DNA of 64,000 nucleotides from JBOICV01 sp050740255 (GTDB lineage: Bacteria > Pseudomonadota > Gammaproteobacteria > Nevskiales > JBOICV01): assembly GCA_050740255.1 (NCBI GenBank), contig JBOICV010000051.1, positions 11,071-75,070 on the forward strand, read 5' to 3'. Under the pieces are notes generated by a model, which was not told the origin of the DNA, did not search any database, and saw nothing but the letters and a program-made list of their open reading frames with translations. Every line of letters starts with the position of its first letter. Positions within the stretch are counted from its first letter, which is position 1. Shown one piece after another: positions 48,629 to 58,203 of the stretch. The translations under genes and the position numbers were made by a program.

Positions 48629-50428
48629 ATGCCCCAATACAACCCACCGCTGCGCGACATGAAATTTGTGCTGCACGAGATGTTTAACGTAGAAAAACAG
48701 TTGCGCAAGCTGCCGCCGCACGCCGACATTGATGCGGCCACGATTGATACCGTGCTGGAGGAAGGCGGCAAGTTCTGCTCGGAAGTGCTCGCTCCACTTA
48801 ACCCGGTCGGCGACCGCGAGGGCTGCAAGTTACAAGGCGATGGCGTCGTCACTACGCCGACCGGTTTTAAGGAGGCCTACAAGCAGTTCGTCGAGGCCGG
48901 CTGGCCCTCGCTGGGCTGCGATCCGGAATATGGCGGCCAGGGACTGCCGCACGTGGTGGATAGCGCCTTCATGGAAATGATGAACTCCGCCAACCAGGCT
49001 TGGGGCATGTATCCGGGCCTGTCGCATGGCGCTTACAACGCGCTGCAGGCCTTCGGCACGCCGGAACAGAAAAATCTGTACCTGCCCAAGCTCACCTCGG
49101 GCGAGTGGACCGGCACCATGTGTCTCACCGAGGCGCACTGCGGCACCGATCTGGGCCTGCTCAAGAGCCGCGCCGAACCCAGTGTCGATTTCGGGGCCGA
49201 CGGCTCCTACTCGATCACCGGCACCAAGATCTTCATCTCCGCCGGCGAGCACGACATGGCCCAGAACATCATCCATCTCGTGCTCGCGCGGCTGCCGGAC
49301 GCGCCCGGCGGCACCAAGGGCATCTCGTTGTTCATCGTGCCCAAATTCGTACCGAAAGCCGATGGCGCAATCGGCGAGCGCAATGGCGTGAAGTGCGGCT
49401 CGCTCGAACACAAGATGGGCATACACGGCAACGCCACCTGCGTGATCAACCTTGACGGGGCGAAGGGCTGGCTGGTCGGCCAACCCCACAAAGGTCTCAA
49501 CGCGATGTTCGTGATGATGAACAGCGCACGTCTTGGCGTCGGCATGCAGTCGCTGGGTCTGGCCGAGTTTGCGTATCAAAACTCGCTGGCCTACGCGAAA
49601 GATCGGCTGCAGGGCCGTGCGCTGACCGGCCCCAAGCTGAAAGACAAACCGGCCGATCCGATCATCGAACATCCCGACGTGCGCCGCATGTTGCTCACGC
49701 AAAAAGCTTATGTCGAAGCCGCACGCGCGTTTACCTACTGGGCGGGTCTGGCGATCGATTTCGAAAAGAAGCATCCGGACGAAAAAATCCGCAAGGACAA
49801 CGCTGATCTGGTCGCGTTACTTACTCCCGTCGTCAAGGGTTTCATCACCGACAATGGCTACGAGTCCACCACGCTCGCTATGCAGGTGCTGGGCGGTCAC
49901 GGCTATATCGCCGAGTGGGGCCTGGAGCAGTGCGTGCGCGACGCGCGCATCAATATGATTTACGAGGGCACCAATACGATTCAGGCGCTCGACCTTCTGG
50001 GCCGGAAAGTGCTGGGCGATATGGGTGCGCGGCTGATGAAGTTCGGCAAGGTGATTCAGGACGTGATCAAGTCGCATGCCGACAACCCGGCGATGAAGGA
50101 ATTCACCGAACCGCTGGGCGCGTTATCGGCGGAAGTACAAAAGCTCACCGGCGAGATCGGCCAGAAGGCGATGAAGAACCCGGACGAGGCCGGCGCTGCC
50201 GCCGTGCCTTATCTGCGCATCATCGGCCACCTGGTATTTTCGTTTTCCTGGTGCTATGCCGCTGGCGTCGCGATCAAGAAACTCGACTCGGGCGATCCTT
50301 TCTACAATGCCAAGCTCATCACCGCGCGCTTCTACTTCGCCAAGCTTTACCCGGAAACCGCGGGCCTGATCAAGCAGGTGCGCGCCGGCGCCGCGCCGCT
50401 GATGGAGCTGGAAGCCGCTTCCTTCTAA
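48629..50428 (+). CDS. Acyl-CoA dehydrogenase (DmdC/FadE5-like)
   Basis: 599 aa from ATG 48629 (GGAGAGG upstream). The long acyl-CoA dehydrogenase type with an N-terminal helical extension (YNPPLRDMKFVLHEMFNVEK) and a C-terminal domain (about 470-595). FAD/substrate motifs: MCLTEAHCGTDLGLLKS, ITGTKIFISAGEHD, ARLGVGMQSLG, and the catalytic-Glu region INMIYEGTNTIQALDLLGRK. Family members oxidise 3-methylmercaptopropionyl-CoA or long-chain acyl-CoA. Eight bases upstream of the TauD-like gene, probably one operon. Confidence 0.93.
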   Translation: MPQYNPPLRDMKFVLHEMFNVEKQLRKLPPHADIDAATIDTVLEEGGKFCSEVLAPLNPVGDREGCKLQGDGVVTTPTGFKEAYKQFVEAGWPSLGCDPEYGGQGLPHVVDSAFMEMMNSANQAWGMYPGLSHGAYNALQAFGTPEQKNLYLPKLTSGEWTGTMCLTEAHCGTDLGLLKSRAEPSVDFGADGSYSITGTKIFISAGEHDMAQNIIHLVLARLPDAPGGTKGISLFIVPKFVPKADGAIGERNGVKCGSLEHKMGIHGNATCVINLDGAKGWLVGQPHKGLNAMFVMMNSARLGVGMQSLGLAEFAYQNSLAYAKDRLQGRALTGPKLKDKPADPIIEHPDVRRMLLTQKAYVEAARAFTYWAGLAIDFEKKHPDEKIRKDNADLVALLTPVVKGFITDNGYESTTLAMQVLGGHGYIAEWGLEQCVRDARINMIYEGTNTIQALDLLGRKVLGDMGARLMKFGKVIQDVIKSHADNPAMKEFTEPLGALSAEVQKLTGEIGQKAMKNPDEAGAAAVPYLRIIGHLVFSFSWCYAAGVAIKKLDSGDPFYNAKLITARFYFAKLYPETAGLIKQVRAGAAPLMELEAASF

Positions 50429-50435
50429 TCTGGCT

Positions 50436-51503
50436 ATGTACAAATCCCTGCGCGCCCAGACCTTGCATTATTTCGCGCGCCCGCACGAGCGGGTGCCGAG
50501 CGAACCACTCAAGCTGCCGGCTGCCTGGCGCGGCGCGGAGATGCGCAAGCGGGGCGACTGGCGGGTGCAGCTCAGCACGGCAGAAATCCAGGAGCTGAAA
50601 TCCGCCGTGCAGCACGCCCAGACGACCGGCAAACCCCTGGGCGAGTTAAGCAAACAGGACTTCCCTCTGCCGACGCTGGCGGCGCGCATTGACGCGTGGC
50701 GCCACGAAATCCGCCACGGCCGCGGCTTTGTATTGATTCGGGGCGTGCCGGTGCAGGACTGGAGCGATGCGCAGTCCTCGATCTGTTACTGGTGCTTCGG
50801 GCACTACCTCGGCATCCCGGGTGCGCAGAATCCGCAGGGTGACCTGCTTGGGCATGTGCGCGATCAGCAGACCAATGCCGACGTGCGCTTCTACCGCACC
50901 AATAAGAATATAGCCGTGCACTGCGACGCCGCGGATATTGTCGGCCTGCTCTGCCTGCAGCCGGCAAAAAGCGGCGGCCTGTCACGCATCGCGAGCTCGG
51001 TTGCGGTTTACAACGAACTGCTGCGCCGCAAACCACAGCTCGCACCCCGCTTATTCAAGCCGTTCTACTTCGACACCAAGGGTGAGGGCGGCATTAAGGC
51101 CTTCCCCATTGCACCCTGCGCCTATGCCGACGGCGAACTCCGGACGTTCTGGCAGAGCGACTATTACCGCAGCGCCTCGCAGCACAAGCATGTGCCGCAG
51201 CTCACCGGCGAGGAACAGGAACTGCTCGACGCTTACGACGCTATCGCCGAGTCCGAGGAGTTCTACCTCGACATGGAGTTGCAGCCGGGCGACATCCAGC
51301 TACTGTCCAACCACAGCATGCTGCACGCACGCACCGCCTTCGAGGACTGGCCGGAGCCCGAGCGCCGCCGCCATCTGCTGCGGCTGTGGATATCGCTGCC
51401 GGAAAAACGCCCGCTCAAGACACGCCTGCAAATCGCGCAAAGCTGGGCCGGATTGTTCTACACCTCAACCAAGGAAATCCTGCGTAATCGGCTCGCGGCT
51501 TGA
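50436..51503 (+). CDS. TauD/TfdA-like Fe(II)/2-oxoglutarate dioxygenase
   Basis: 355 aa. The metal triad is H162-x-D164 (IAVHCDAAD) and distal H297 (NHSMLHAR), with 2-oxoglutarate-binding Arg in ERRRHLLRLWI. GRGFVLIRGVPVQDW and LLGHVRDQ fit the SyrP/clavaminate-synthase-like branch. The substrate is unknown. It follows the acyl-CoA dehydrogenase by seven bases, so a role in acyl chain or carnitine-like catabolism is conceivable. Confidence 0.9.
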   Translation: MYKSLRAQTLHYFARPHERVPSEPLKLPAAWRGAEMRKRGDWRVQLSTAEIQELKSAVQHAQTTGKPLGELSKQDFPLPTLAARIDAWRHEIRHGRGFVLIRGVPVQDWSDAQSSICYWCFGHYLGIPGAQNPQGDLLGHVRDQQTNADVRFYRTNKNIAVHCDAADIVGLLCLQPAKSGGLSRIASSVAVYNELLRRKPQLAPRLFKPFYFDTKGEGGIKAFPIAPCAYADGELRTFWQSDYYRSASQHKHVPQLTGEEQELLDAYDAIAESEEFYLDMELQPGDIQLLSNHSMLHARTAFEDWPEPERRRHLLRLWISLPEKRPLKTRLQIAQSWAGLFYTSTKEILRNRLAA

Positions 51504-51541
51504 AGGCTTTTCACGTCGAGGCTCATCGGCATCGTTATCTC

Positions 51542-52114
51542 TTATCGGGCGAGCCTTCCACTCGCCCTTTGAGGGATTTCTGCGAGTTCGCGCTCGCTCA
51601 CTGTCCGCCACTCCGGCACCGGTACGCTCGGCGAGGCATTGACCAGATGCAGCGTGGTGGCGGTAAAAGTCACATCCAGACGATTGCCCAGCGCGGTGGC
51701 GAGTTCCGGCTTGAGCGAGCCATGCGGATCGCCATACATCAGGCTCAGATGCGGCTCATACGGTTCGGGCGGGTTCATCTCGAAGACCTGGTGCGCCAGT
51801 CGCTTTGCCGTCGCCAGTTCGTCGCTCAATTCGACCGTTGCAAATAGGCAGCGGTAATACTCGTGGCGCCAGTCCAGCTTGCCCAAGCGCACCGTGAATG
51901 GCTGGATGCGCGCAGCCAGAGATTTCAGTTTCGATTCCGCATCAAGCAGCGTAGTCTCAATGCCGCCCAGCAAGGTCACATGCGCTTGTATTCGCGGGCC
52001 GCCGCCGCGCCGATGGACCTCGTTAATCGCTGTTTGAATCTGCTCGAGTGCGGCGCCGTTCGGCCGTATCCAGACCGCCGCGCGGATGATGTCGCTAATG
52101 TCGCGATGGGCCAT
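51542..52114 (-). CDS. 2H phosphoesterase (2'-5' RNA ligase/CPDase-like)
   Basis: 190 aa. Two HxT/S motifs define the 2H superfamily: H45-V-T (QAHVTLLGG) and H122-L-S (EPHLSLMYGD). The spacing and size fit the cyclic phosphodiesterase-like branch, which opens 2',3'-cyclic phosphates or ADP-ribose 1'',2''-cyclic phosphate, rather than ThpR. The C-terminal Arg-rich tail is short. A single gene, convergent with the TauD-like gene. Confidence 0.88.
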   Translation of the reverse strand: MAHRDISDIIRAAVWIRPNGAALEQIQTAINEVHRRGGGPRIQAHVTLLGGIETTLLDAESKLKSLAARIQPFTVRLGKLDWRHEYYRCLFATVELSDELATAKRLAHQVFEMNPPEPYEPHLSLMYGDPHGSLKPELATALGNRLDVTFTATTLHLVNASPSVPVPEWRTVSERELAEIPQRASGRLAR

Positions 52115-52250
52115 GTTCGCCTCGGAAAGTCATAGGGTTTGACCTGCTTATGCCGCTAAGTATCCAGGCCAATGTCTTTTAATTCTGCGTCGGGCACATG
52201 TGGGCAGTTGCTCTGGTCGAACACTGCGCGTAGGGTAAATCGATGATGTG

Positions 52251-52514
52251 AGGGGCTGTTGACCTACGTTTCACGCGAGCGACGGAGGCCCATTTTGCAC
52301 AGGGCGCGAAACGAGGAGCGTTGCAATGACTCATTGTGAGCGACGAGTGACAAAGTCCTGTGCAAAAGGGGCCCCGTCCCTGCGGGTTGCGCCCCAAAAC
52401 GCGCCATGCGGCGTTGCTCGCCTTGGCCATAGAGTCTATGACTCTGCGGCTCGCGCCTTGCCTGACACGTTTGGGGGCAGCAACGCACGTGCGAAACGTA
52501 GGTCAACAGCCCCT
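52251..52514. mobile_element. MITE-like element with 22-bp terminal inverted repeats
   Basis: Perfect 22-bp terminal inverted repeats lie at 52251-52272 (beginning AGGGGCTGTTGACC) and 52493-52514. Inside, a 17-base inverted repeat with one mismatch (52287-52303 and 52357-52373, core TTTTGCACAGG) and shorter palindromes (CATAGAGTCTATG) give a highly structured 264-bp unit. There is no transposase gene; a minus-strand frame across it is probably not coding. The right end carries TTGGAGG, the Shine-Dalgarno of the next gene, so the element may have changed that gene's expression. No clear target-site duplication is seen. Confidence 0.75.
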
Positions 52515-52525
52515 TGGAGGCGACA

Positions 52526-52825
52526 ATGAAAATCCTCCAGGTTGTGCCGCGTAGAACGAACAAGAAAACCCTCAAGACCCAGTTGATCAACAAGGAGCGC
52601 GAGCTGCGCGGCCGCACCACCTTCCTGCGCAAGCGCGCCGGCCGGTGGCAACATTTGAAATATCCCGGCTGGATTGGCTGGGACGAGGCGAGCGGCGGCA
52701 TTCTCATTGCGGAGATTCACAGCCGGGAGCCCGCAGAAGAGTGGAAGTTGCTGCAGTCCTTCATCGGCTATCTGGACCGCCATCTTTCCGACCAGATCGA
52801 AACCATTACCGTTTTTTACCGCTGA
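52526..52825 (+). CDS. Small conserved-looking basic protein, unknown function
   Basis: 99 aa from ATG 52526, with TTGGAGG five bases upstream (partly supplied by the MITE-like end). The N-terminal half is very basic (RRTNKKTLKTQLINKERELRGRTTFLRKR). The C-terminal half is acidic-aromatic (AEEWKLLQSFIGYLDRH). No domain is recognised, but the charge pattern and good codon usage support a real gene. Confidence 0.6.
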   Translation: MKILQVVPRRTNKKTLKTQLINKERELRGRTTFLRKRAGRWQHLKYPGWIGWDEASGGILIAEIHSREPAEEWKLLQSFIGYLDRHLSDQIETITVFYR

Positions 52826-52847
52826 CGGTTCCGGCCTGGCGGCTCAG

Positions 52848-53261
52848 CTATTCCGCCGTTCGCAACACAGTCAATCTGGCATCCGCCAGCGCCGCGGTCC
52901 GATGCACGGTCGAAGCCTGGTAATCCGGCATCGCCAGCATGCTCAGGAATGCCTGCAGGCTGGGATAGCGCACCAGCAGCATCTCGTCCCAATCCTCACC
53001 TTCCGGTCCGATGAAACGCGCCAGCGCATCGAGCATCACCAGCGGTTGACCACCTACCGCGGCGACTTTCTTCACCGCCACCGCTGCGTAACGCTCGTAG
53101 GCTTCCTTGCCGGAGCAAGGCTTGACCTTCGCGTTTGGGGGATATGCAGCCTGCGGCCGATAGCGCAGCAGGTTCAGCATCGTCACCGGCGTATTGGCCG
53201 GCACGGTTTGCGCCAGGCGCTTGATGTCGGCGCCGGTAGGATCAACGGTTCGAATAATCAT
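52848..53261 (-). CDS. DUF1330-like dimeric alpha/beta-barrel protein
   Basis: 137 aa. VTMLNLLRYRPQA near residue 25, YERYAAVAVKKVAAVGGQPL in the middle and WDEMLLVRYPSLQAFLSMLAMPDYQ at the end fit the DUF1330/NIPSNAP-like dimeric barrel. No catalytic residues are known for the family. It is convergent with the small basic gene and divergent from topoisomerase IB. Confidence 0.8.
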   Translation of the reverse strand: MIIRTVDPTGADIKRLAQTVPANTPVTMLNLLRYRPQAAYPPNAKVKPCSGKEAYERYAAVAVKKVAAVGGQPLVMLDALARFIGPEGEDWDEMLLVRYPSLQAFLSMLAMPDYQASTVHRTAALADARLTVLRTAE

Positions 53262-53332
53262 TGAAATGATATGGCAGGATGCGGGACTGCCAGTGTGCCA
53301 GCTTGGGATAAATTAGCGCTACTGTAAAAGAG

Positions 53333-54511
53333 ATGGGAACCGAAACCGAGGACAAGCAGCAACAGGACGCCGAGGCCGAGGCGAAGGAGCATGCGCGCGC
53401 CGCGGGCTTGCGCTACGTCTCCGATACCGACCCTGGCATCAAACGCTTGCGCGAGGGAGAAAAAACCTTCCGCTACGTCAGTCCGGACGAGCGCGAAATC
53501 GAGGATGAAGCTGAGCTGGCCCGCATCCGCAAACTGGCCATCCCGCCGGCCTACGAGGACGTCTGGATCTGCGTCAGCCCGCGCGGCCACCTGCAAGCCA
53601 CCGGCCACGACGCGCGGCGGCGCAAGCAATACCGTTACCACCCCGAATGGCGCGCCGCACGCGACAGCCACAAGTTCGACCGCATGGTCGAGTTCGGCGA
53701 AGCCCTGCCGCGTCTGCGCAAACGTCTGAAGAAAGACCTCGCGCTAAAAAGCCTGCCGCAGGAAAAAGTGCTGGCCGTGGTGGTGGCTTTGCTCGACAGC
53801 ACGCTGGTGCGCATCGGCAACGTCGAATACGCGCGTGACAACAAGAGCTTCGGCCTGACCACGCTGCGCGACCGCCACGTCCGCTTCATCCGCGACGGTC
53901 GCGCCGTGATGCAGTTTCGCGGCAAGGGCGGCATTCCGCACGAGATCACCATCAACGACCGGCGCCTCGCGCGCATCGTGCGCCATTGCCAGCAACTGCC
54001 CGGGCAGCACTTGTTCCAGTACATCGGCGACGACGGCGAGCACCACCAGATTGATTCCGATCAGGTCAACGACTACATCGCCGAGGCGATGGGCTCGGAT
54101 TTCACCGCCAAGGATTTCCGCACCTGGGGCGCCACCGAGCGCGCCATCGCGCTGATGAGCTGTACGCCGCTGCCGGAAAACGCCAGCGACAGCGCGCTCG
54201 CCGCCTGTATCGTCGCTACCGTGAAGGAAGTCGCCGCCGAACTGCGCAACACTCCCGCCGTGTGCCGCAAGTCTTACATCAACCCCGCCGTGTTCGAGGC
54301 CTGGCGCGAAGGCAAGCTGCACAAATTGGTCCGCGAGGATGTCACCAGCGCGCCGCGCAAAGCGGAAAAAGCCGCGCTTAAGTTCCTGCGCTGGCAGGCG
54401 CAACAGGCCTCGCGCGCCGCCAAGCGGCCGCCGCGTAAAACGAAACAGCGCCAGCAAGCTGCGCCAATCACGGCCGCAGCAAGCACGCCCGCCAATACTG
54501 AGGTGACGTAA
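53333..54511 (+). CDS. DNA topoisomerase IB (poxvirus/bacterial type)
   Basis: 392 aa. The N-terminal domain covers about 15-110 (YVSDTDPGIKRLREGEKTFRYV, PPAYEDVWICVSPRGHLQATGHDARRRKQYRYH). The catalytic domain has Arg and Lys in the RIGNVEYARDNKSFGLTTLRDRHV region, TWGATERAIAL, and nucleophile Y315 in CRKSYINPAVF. It relaxes supercoils by 3'-phosphotyrosyl nicking. A Lys/Arg-rich tail (AKRPPRKTKQRQQ) extends past the catalytic domain. Length is typical for bacterial TopIB. Confidence 0.95.
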   Translation: MGTETEDKQQQDAEAEAKEHARAAGLRYVSDTDPGIKRLREGEKTFRYVSPDEREIEDEAELARIRKLAIPPAYEDVWICVSPRGHLQATGHDARRRKQYRYHPEWRAARDSHKFDRMVEFGEALPRLRKRLKKDLALKSLPQEKVLAVVVALLDSTLVRIGNVEYARDNKSFGLTTLRDRHVRFIRDGRAVMQFRGKGGIPHEITINDRRLARIVRHCQQLPGQHLFQYIGDDGEHHQIDSDQVNDYIAEAMGSDFTAKDFRTWGATERAIALMSCTPLPENASDSALAACIVATVKEVAAELRNTPAVCRKSYINPAVFEAWREGKLHKLVREDVTSAPRKAEKAALKFLRWQAQQASRAAKRPPRKTKQRQQAAPITAAASTPANTEVT

Positions 54512-54534
54512 CCCAGGGAAGTTCTGACTAAATT

Positions 54535-54670
54535 CTTCTTTAGTCATTCCGGCGAAGGCCGGAATCCAGGAGACTCTCAAACATCCCTGTCACTGGATCC
54601 CGGCCAATCCCTGACCGGGATGACGTACTGGACACCTCCCGGCGAAAGCCGGGATCGCTACGGTGTGACG
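54535..54670. repeat. Dispersed repeat units (TCATTCCGGCGAAGGCCGGAATCC type)
   Basis: TTCCGGCGAAGGCCGGAA and CCCGGCGAAAGCCGGGA palindromes, with CCTGACCGGGATGACG in between, are two or three copies of a common proteobacterial intergenic repeat. They fill the space between topoisomerase IB and the ABC-F gene. Confidence 0.72.
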
Positions 54671-54743
54671 AATTGTTCAGAGTTTCTTGCGATTGATGCC
54701 CGCTGCAGCGCAGCCGCTGGCCTGCCTGTAAACTGCGCGCCCC

Positions 54744-56702
<1,959 letters not shown>

Positions 56703-56734
56703 GACAGCTGGAATTCTCCGAATGTCCGCTGTCA

Positions 56735-57280
56735 CTAATCCTCTGCACGCAGCCGCGTCACGAATTCGCGATACTTTTCCAAACCGTTTTCTTCTGCCGC
56801 CCATCGTTCCACATCTTTCATGTTCACGGACTGACGCTTGGTAATCGCAACCGCCTGTTCAAGACTCTGCCTGTCATTCCAATGCACATACGCCGCAAGC
56901 CGGTCTTTGACTGAATCCGTCGGCGTCAGCAGCCTTACCGTCCCGTATTTGGTCTGTCGCTCTGCAAAGCGGTGCAACACTTCCCGCCCTACCGTCGGCA
57001 CACTTCCCGGAAACTCCACATGAAAAGGCGAATCGGGGTGTCTGAAGTGACGACCGTCTGCTTTCTTAAACCCCAAGCGGAGCATGGTTTTCCCGACAGC
57101 CTTCGCCATGCCCGGTACGATGAAATCCAGATCCCAGGATTCGAACTCATTTGCCGTATAAATGGAGACCACCGAGCCGCCGGTGAGAATCGCATCAATG
57201 CCGTCGGCCCGAAGCGCCTCCGCTACGATTGCAGCCACTTCCTCACGTGAAAGTCCCGGCCGTATGGCTGATTTCCTCAT
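56735..57280 (-). CDS. Nucleotidyltransferase-fold protein of a wHTH/NTase pair
   Basis: 181 aa. LTGGSVVSIY followed by WDLDFIV gives the GGS...DxD pattern of the nucleotidyltransferase fold. The rest (KKADGRHFRHPDSPFHVEF, LLTPTDSVKDRLAAYVHW) resembles AbiEii/DUF-type NTases found in toxin-antitoxin or mobile contexts. It starts one base inside the end of a wHTH gene, whose promoter has a perfect operator. It is probably the effector of a two-gene addiction or phage-defence module; activity is not proven. Confidence 0.78.
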   Translation of the reverse strand: MRKSAIRPGLSREEVAAIVAEALRADGIDAILTGGSVVSIYTANEFESWDLDFIVPGMAKAVGKTMLRLGFKKADGRHFRHPDSPFHVEFPGSVPTVGREVLHRFAERQTKYGTVRLLTPTDSVKDRLAAYVHWNDRQSLEQAVAITKRQSVNMKDVERWAAEENGLEKYREFVTRLRAED

Positions 57281-57609
57281 TATTTGGGCTTTCCTGTCCT
57301 GCGCGGCCTGCGCCGCTGCATGAAGTACCGCCGGCGCTCCACCTCCGGCAGCAGTTCCACTGCTCTGGCCAACAAGGCTCTAAGTTCAGGTAACAGGGCA
57401 TAGCGCGGATTCCATGAATAAATCCGTGTGCGCCCCTTGAGCTGACTGACCAGCACGCCCACCCGCTCCAAGCGGATTAACTGTTTATAAACTTCGCTGA
57501 CCGATATCCCAAATGCCGTAGCCACTTCGCGGGCATAAGTCTCCCCGTAGCTCTGCATGTACAACAGAACCTTTTCCGCGGCAGCACTGCCAAACAGGTC
57601 GGCTATCAT
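57280..57609 (-). CDS. Winged-helix regulator of the NTase pair
   Basis: 109 aa with a winged HTH (AEKVLLYMQSYGETYAREVATAFGISVSEVYKQLIRLERVGVLVSQ, about 8-60), then GRTRIYSWNPRYALLPELRALL and a very basic tail (RRRYFMQRRRPRRTGKPK). It resembles ArsR/AbiEi-like DNA-binding antitoxins. The 10-bp-arm palindrome overlapping its own start codon indicates autorepression. Confidence 0.8.
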   Translation of the reverse strand: MIADLFGSAAAEKVLLYMQSYGETYAREVATAFGISVSEVYKQLIRLERVGVLVSQLKGRTRIYSWNPRYALLPELRALLARAVELLPEVERRRYFMQRRRPRRTGKPK

Positions 57610-57628
57610 GTTCTATATTATAGAACAT
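57608..57628. promoter_or_regulatory. Autoregulatory palindrome of the wHTH/NTase pair
   Basis: ATGTTCTATA and TATAGAACAT flank a single central T: a perfect 21-base palindrome that overlaps the start codon. A further AGAACAT half-site lies at 57644-57650. Confidence 0.78.
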
Positions 57629-57732
57629 ATGATCTATAAATGAGAACATATTAAATGTGGCGTGCTGGAATCGCTAGTTACCATTAACCGCACCGCGCGG
57701 CATTTCGTCCGCGTGGCGCGCTGCGACTCAAA

Positions 57733-58101
57733 TCAGCTTCCGCCAAAAATCGCCAGCAGCAGTAGCGCGTATCCCGTAACCGCAGCGGCCGCGTGGCCGA
57801 CGACGAAGTGAATGGGCAGTGGCAGTTGCTTACGGTGAAACTGCAGATTGATCGTTAAGCCACCGATTGCCGCCAGCACAAATAAACCCAGCGCGATCTG
57901 CGCCATCTTGGGTACCCCCACAGTAAATGCGGCGTAGGCCAGCAGCACCACACCGGTCGCTGCCGCCAGTCCATGCCCGATCGGCATCCAGTCAGGCGGC
58001 CGCGGCGTACCGCGAAAACGCATCACCGCCATGGTCAGACCGCCAAGAGCTGCGAGCCCAAGCAGGATCGCTGCGTTCTGCATTGTTGCGAAGGTTTCCA
58101 T
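57733..58101 (-). CDS. Small four-helix membrane protein
   Basis: 122 aa from ATG 58101, which has GGAGG about eight bases upstream. Four hydrophobic segments (about 8-25, 43-60, 67-85 and 98-118) are separated by short loops, with conserved-looking His residues (PIGHGLAAATG, LPLPIHFVVGHAAAAVTGYALL). Paired His in helices may bind heme or metal. No family is named. It lies between the NTase pair and the restriction gene. Confidence 0.75.
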   Translation of the reverse strand: METFATMQNAAILLGLAALGGLTMAVMRFRGTPRPPDWMPIGHGLAAATGVVLLAYAAFTVGVPKMAQIALGLFVLAAIGGLTINLQFHRKQLPLPIHFVVGHAAAAVTGYALLLLAIFGGS

Positions 58102-58203
58102 TGTCAGTTCCTCCAATTTCTAAGCGTGATTGAAGTGGAACTTGCCGGGTACCACCTTGCCCAGCACTAGCCCAATAATAGCCAAAAAAGGCCGCCGTGT
58201 TTC

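Noticed and set aside
48830..49774. 314-codon minus-strand frame across the acyl-CoA dehydrogenase
   Set aside because: Shadow of the real gene; no start signal or family resemblance.
52179..52430. 83-codon minus-strand frame across the MITE-like element
   Set aside because: It follows the inverted-repeat DNA of the element and probably reflects repeat sequence rather than a protein.
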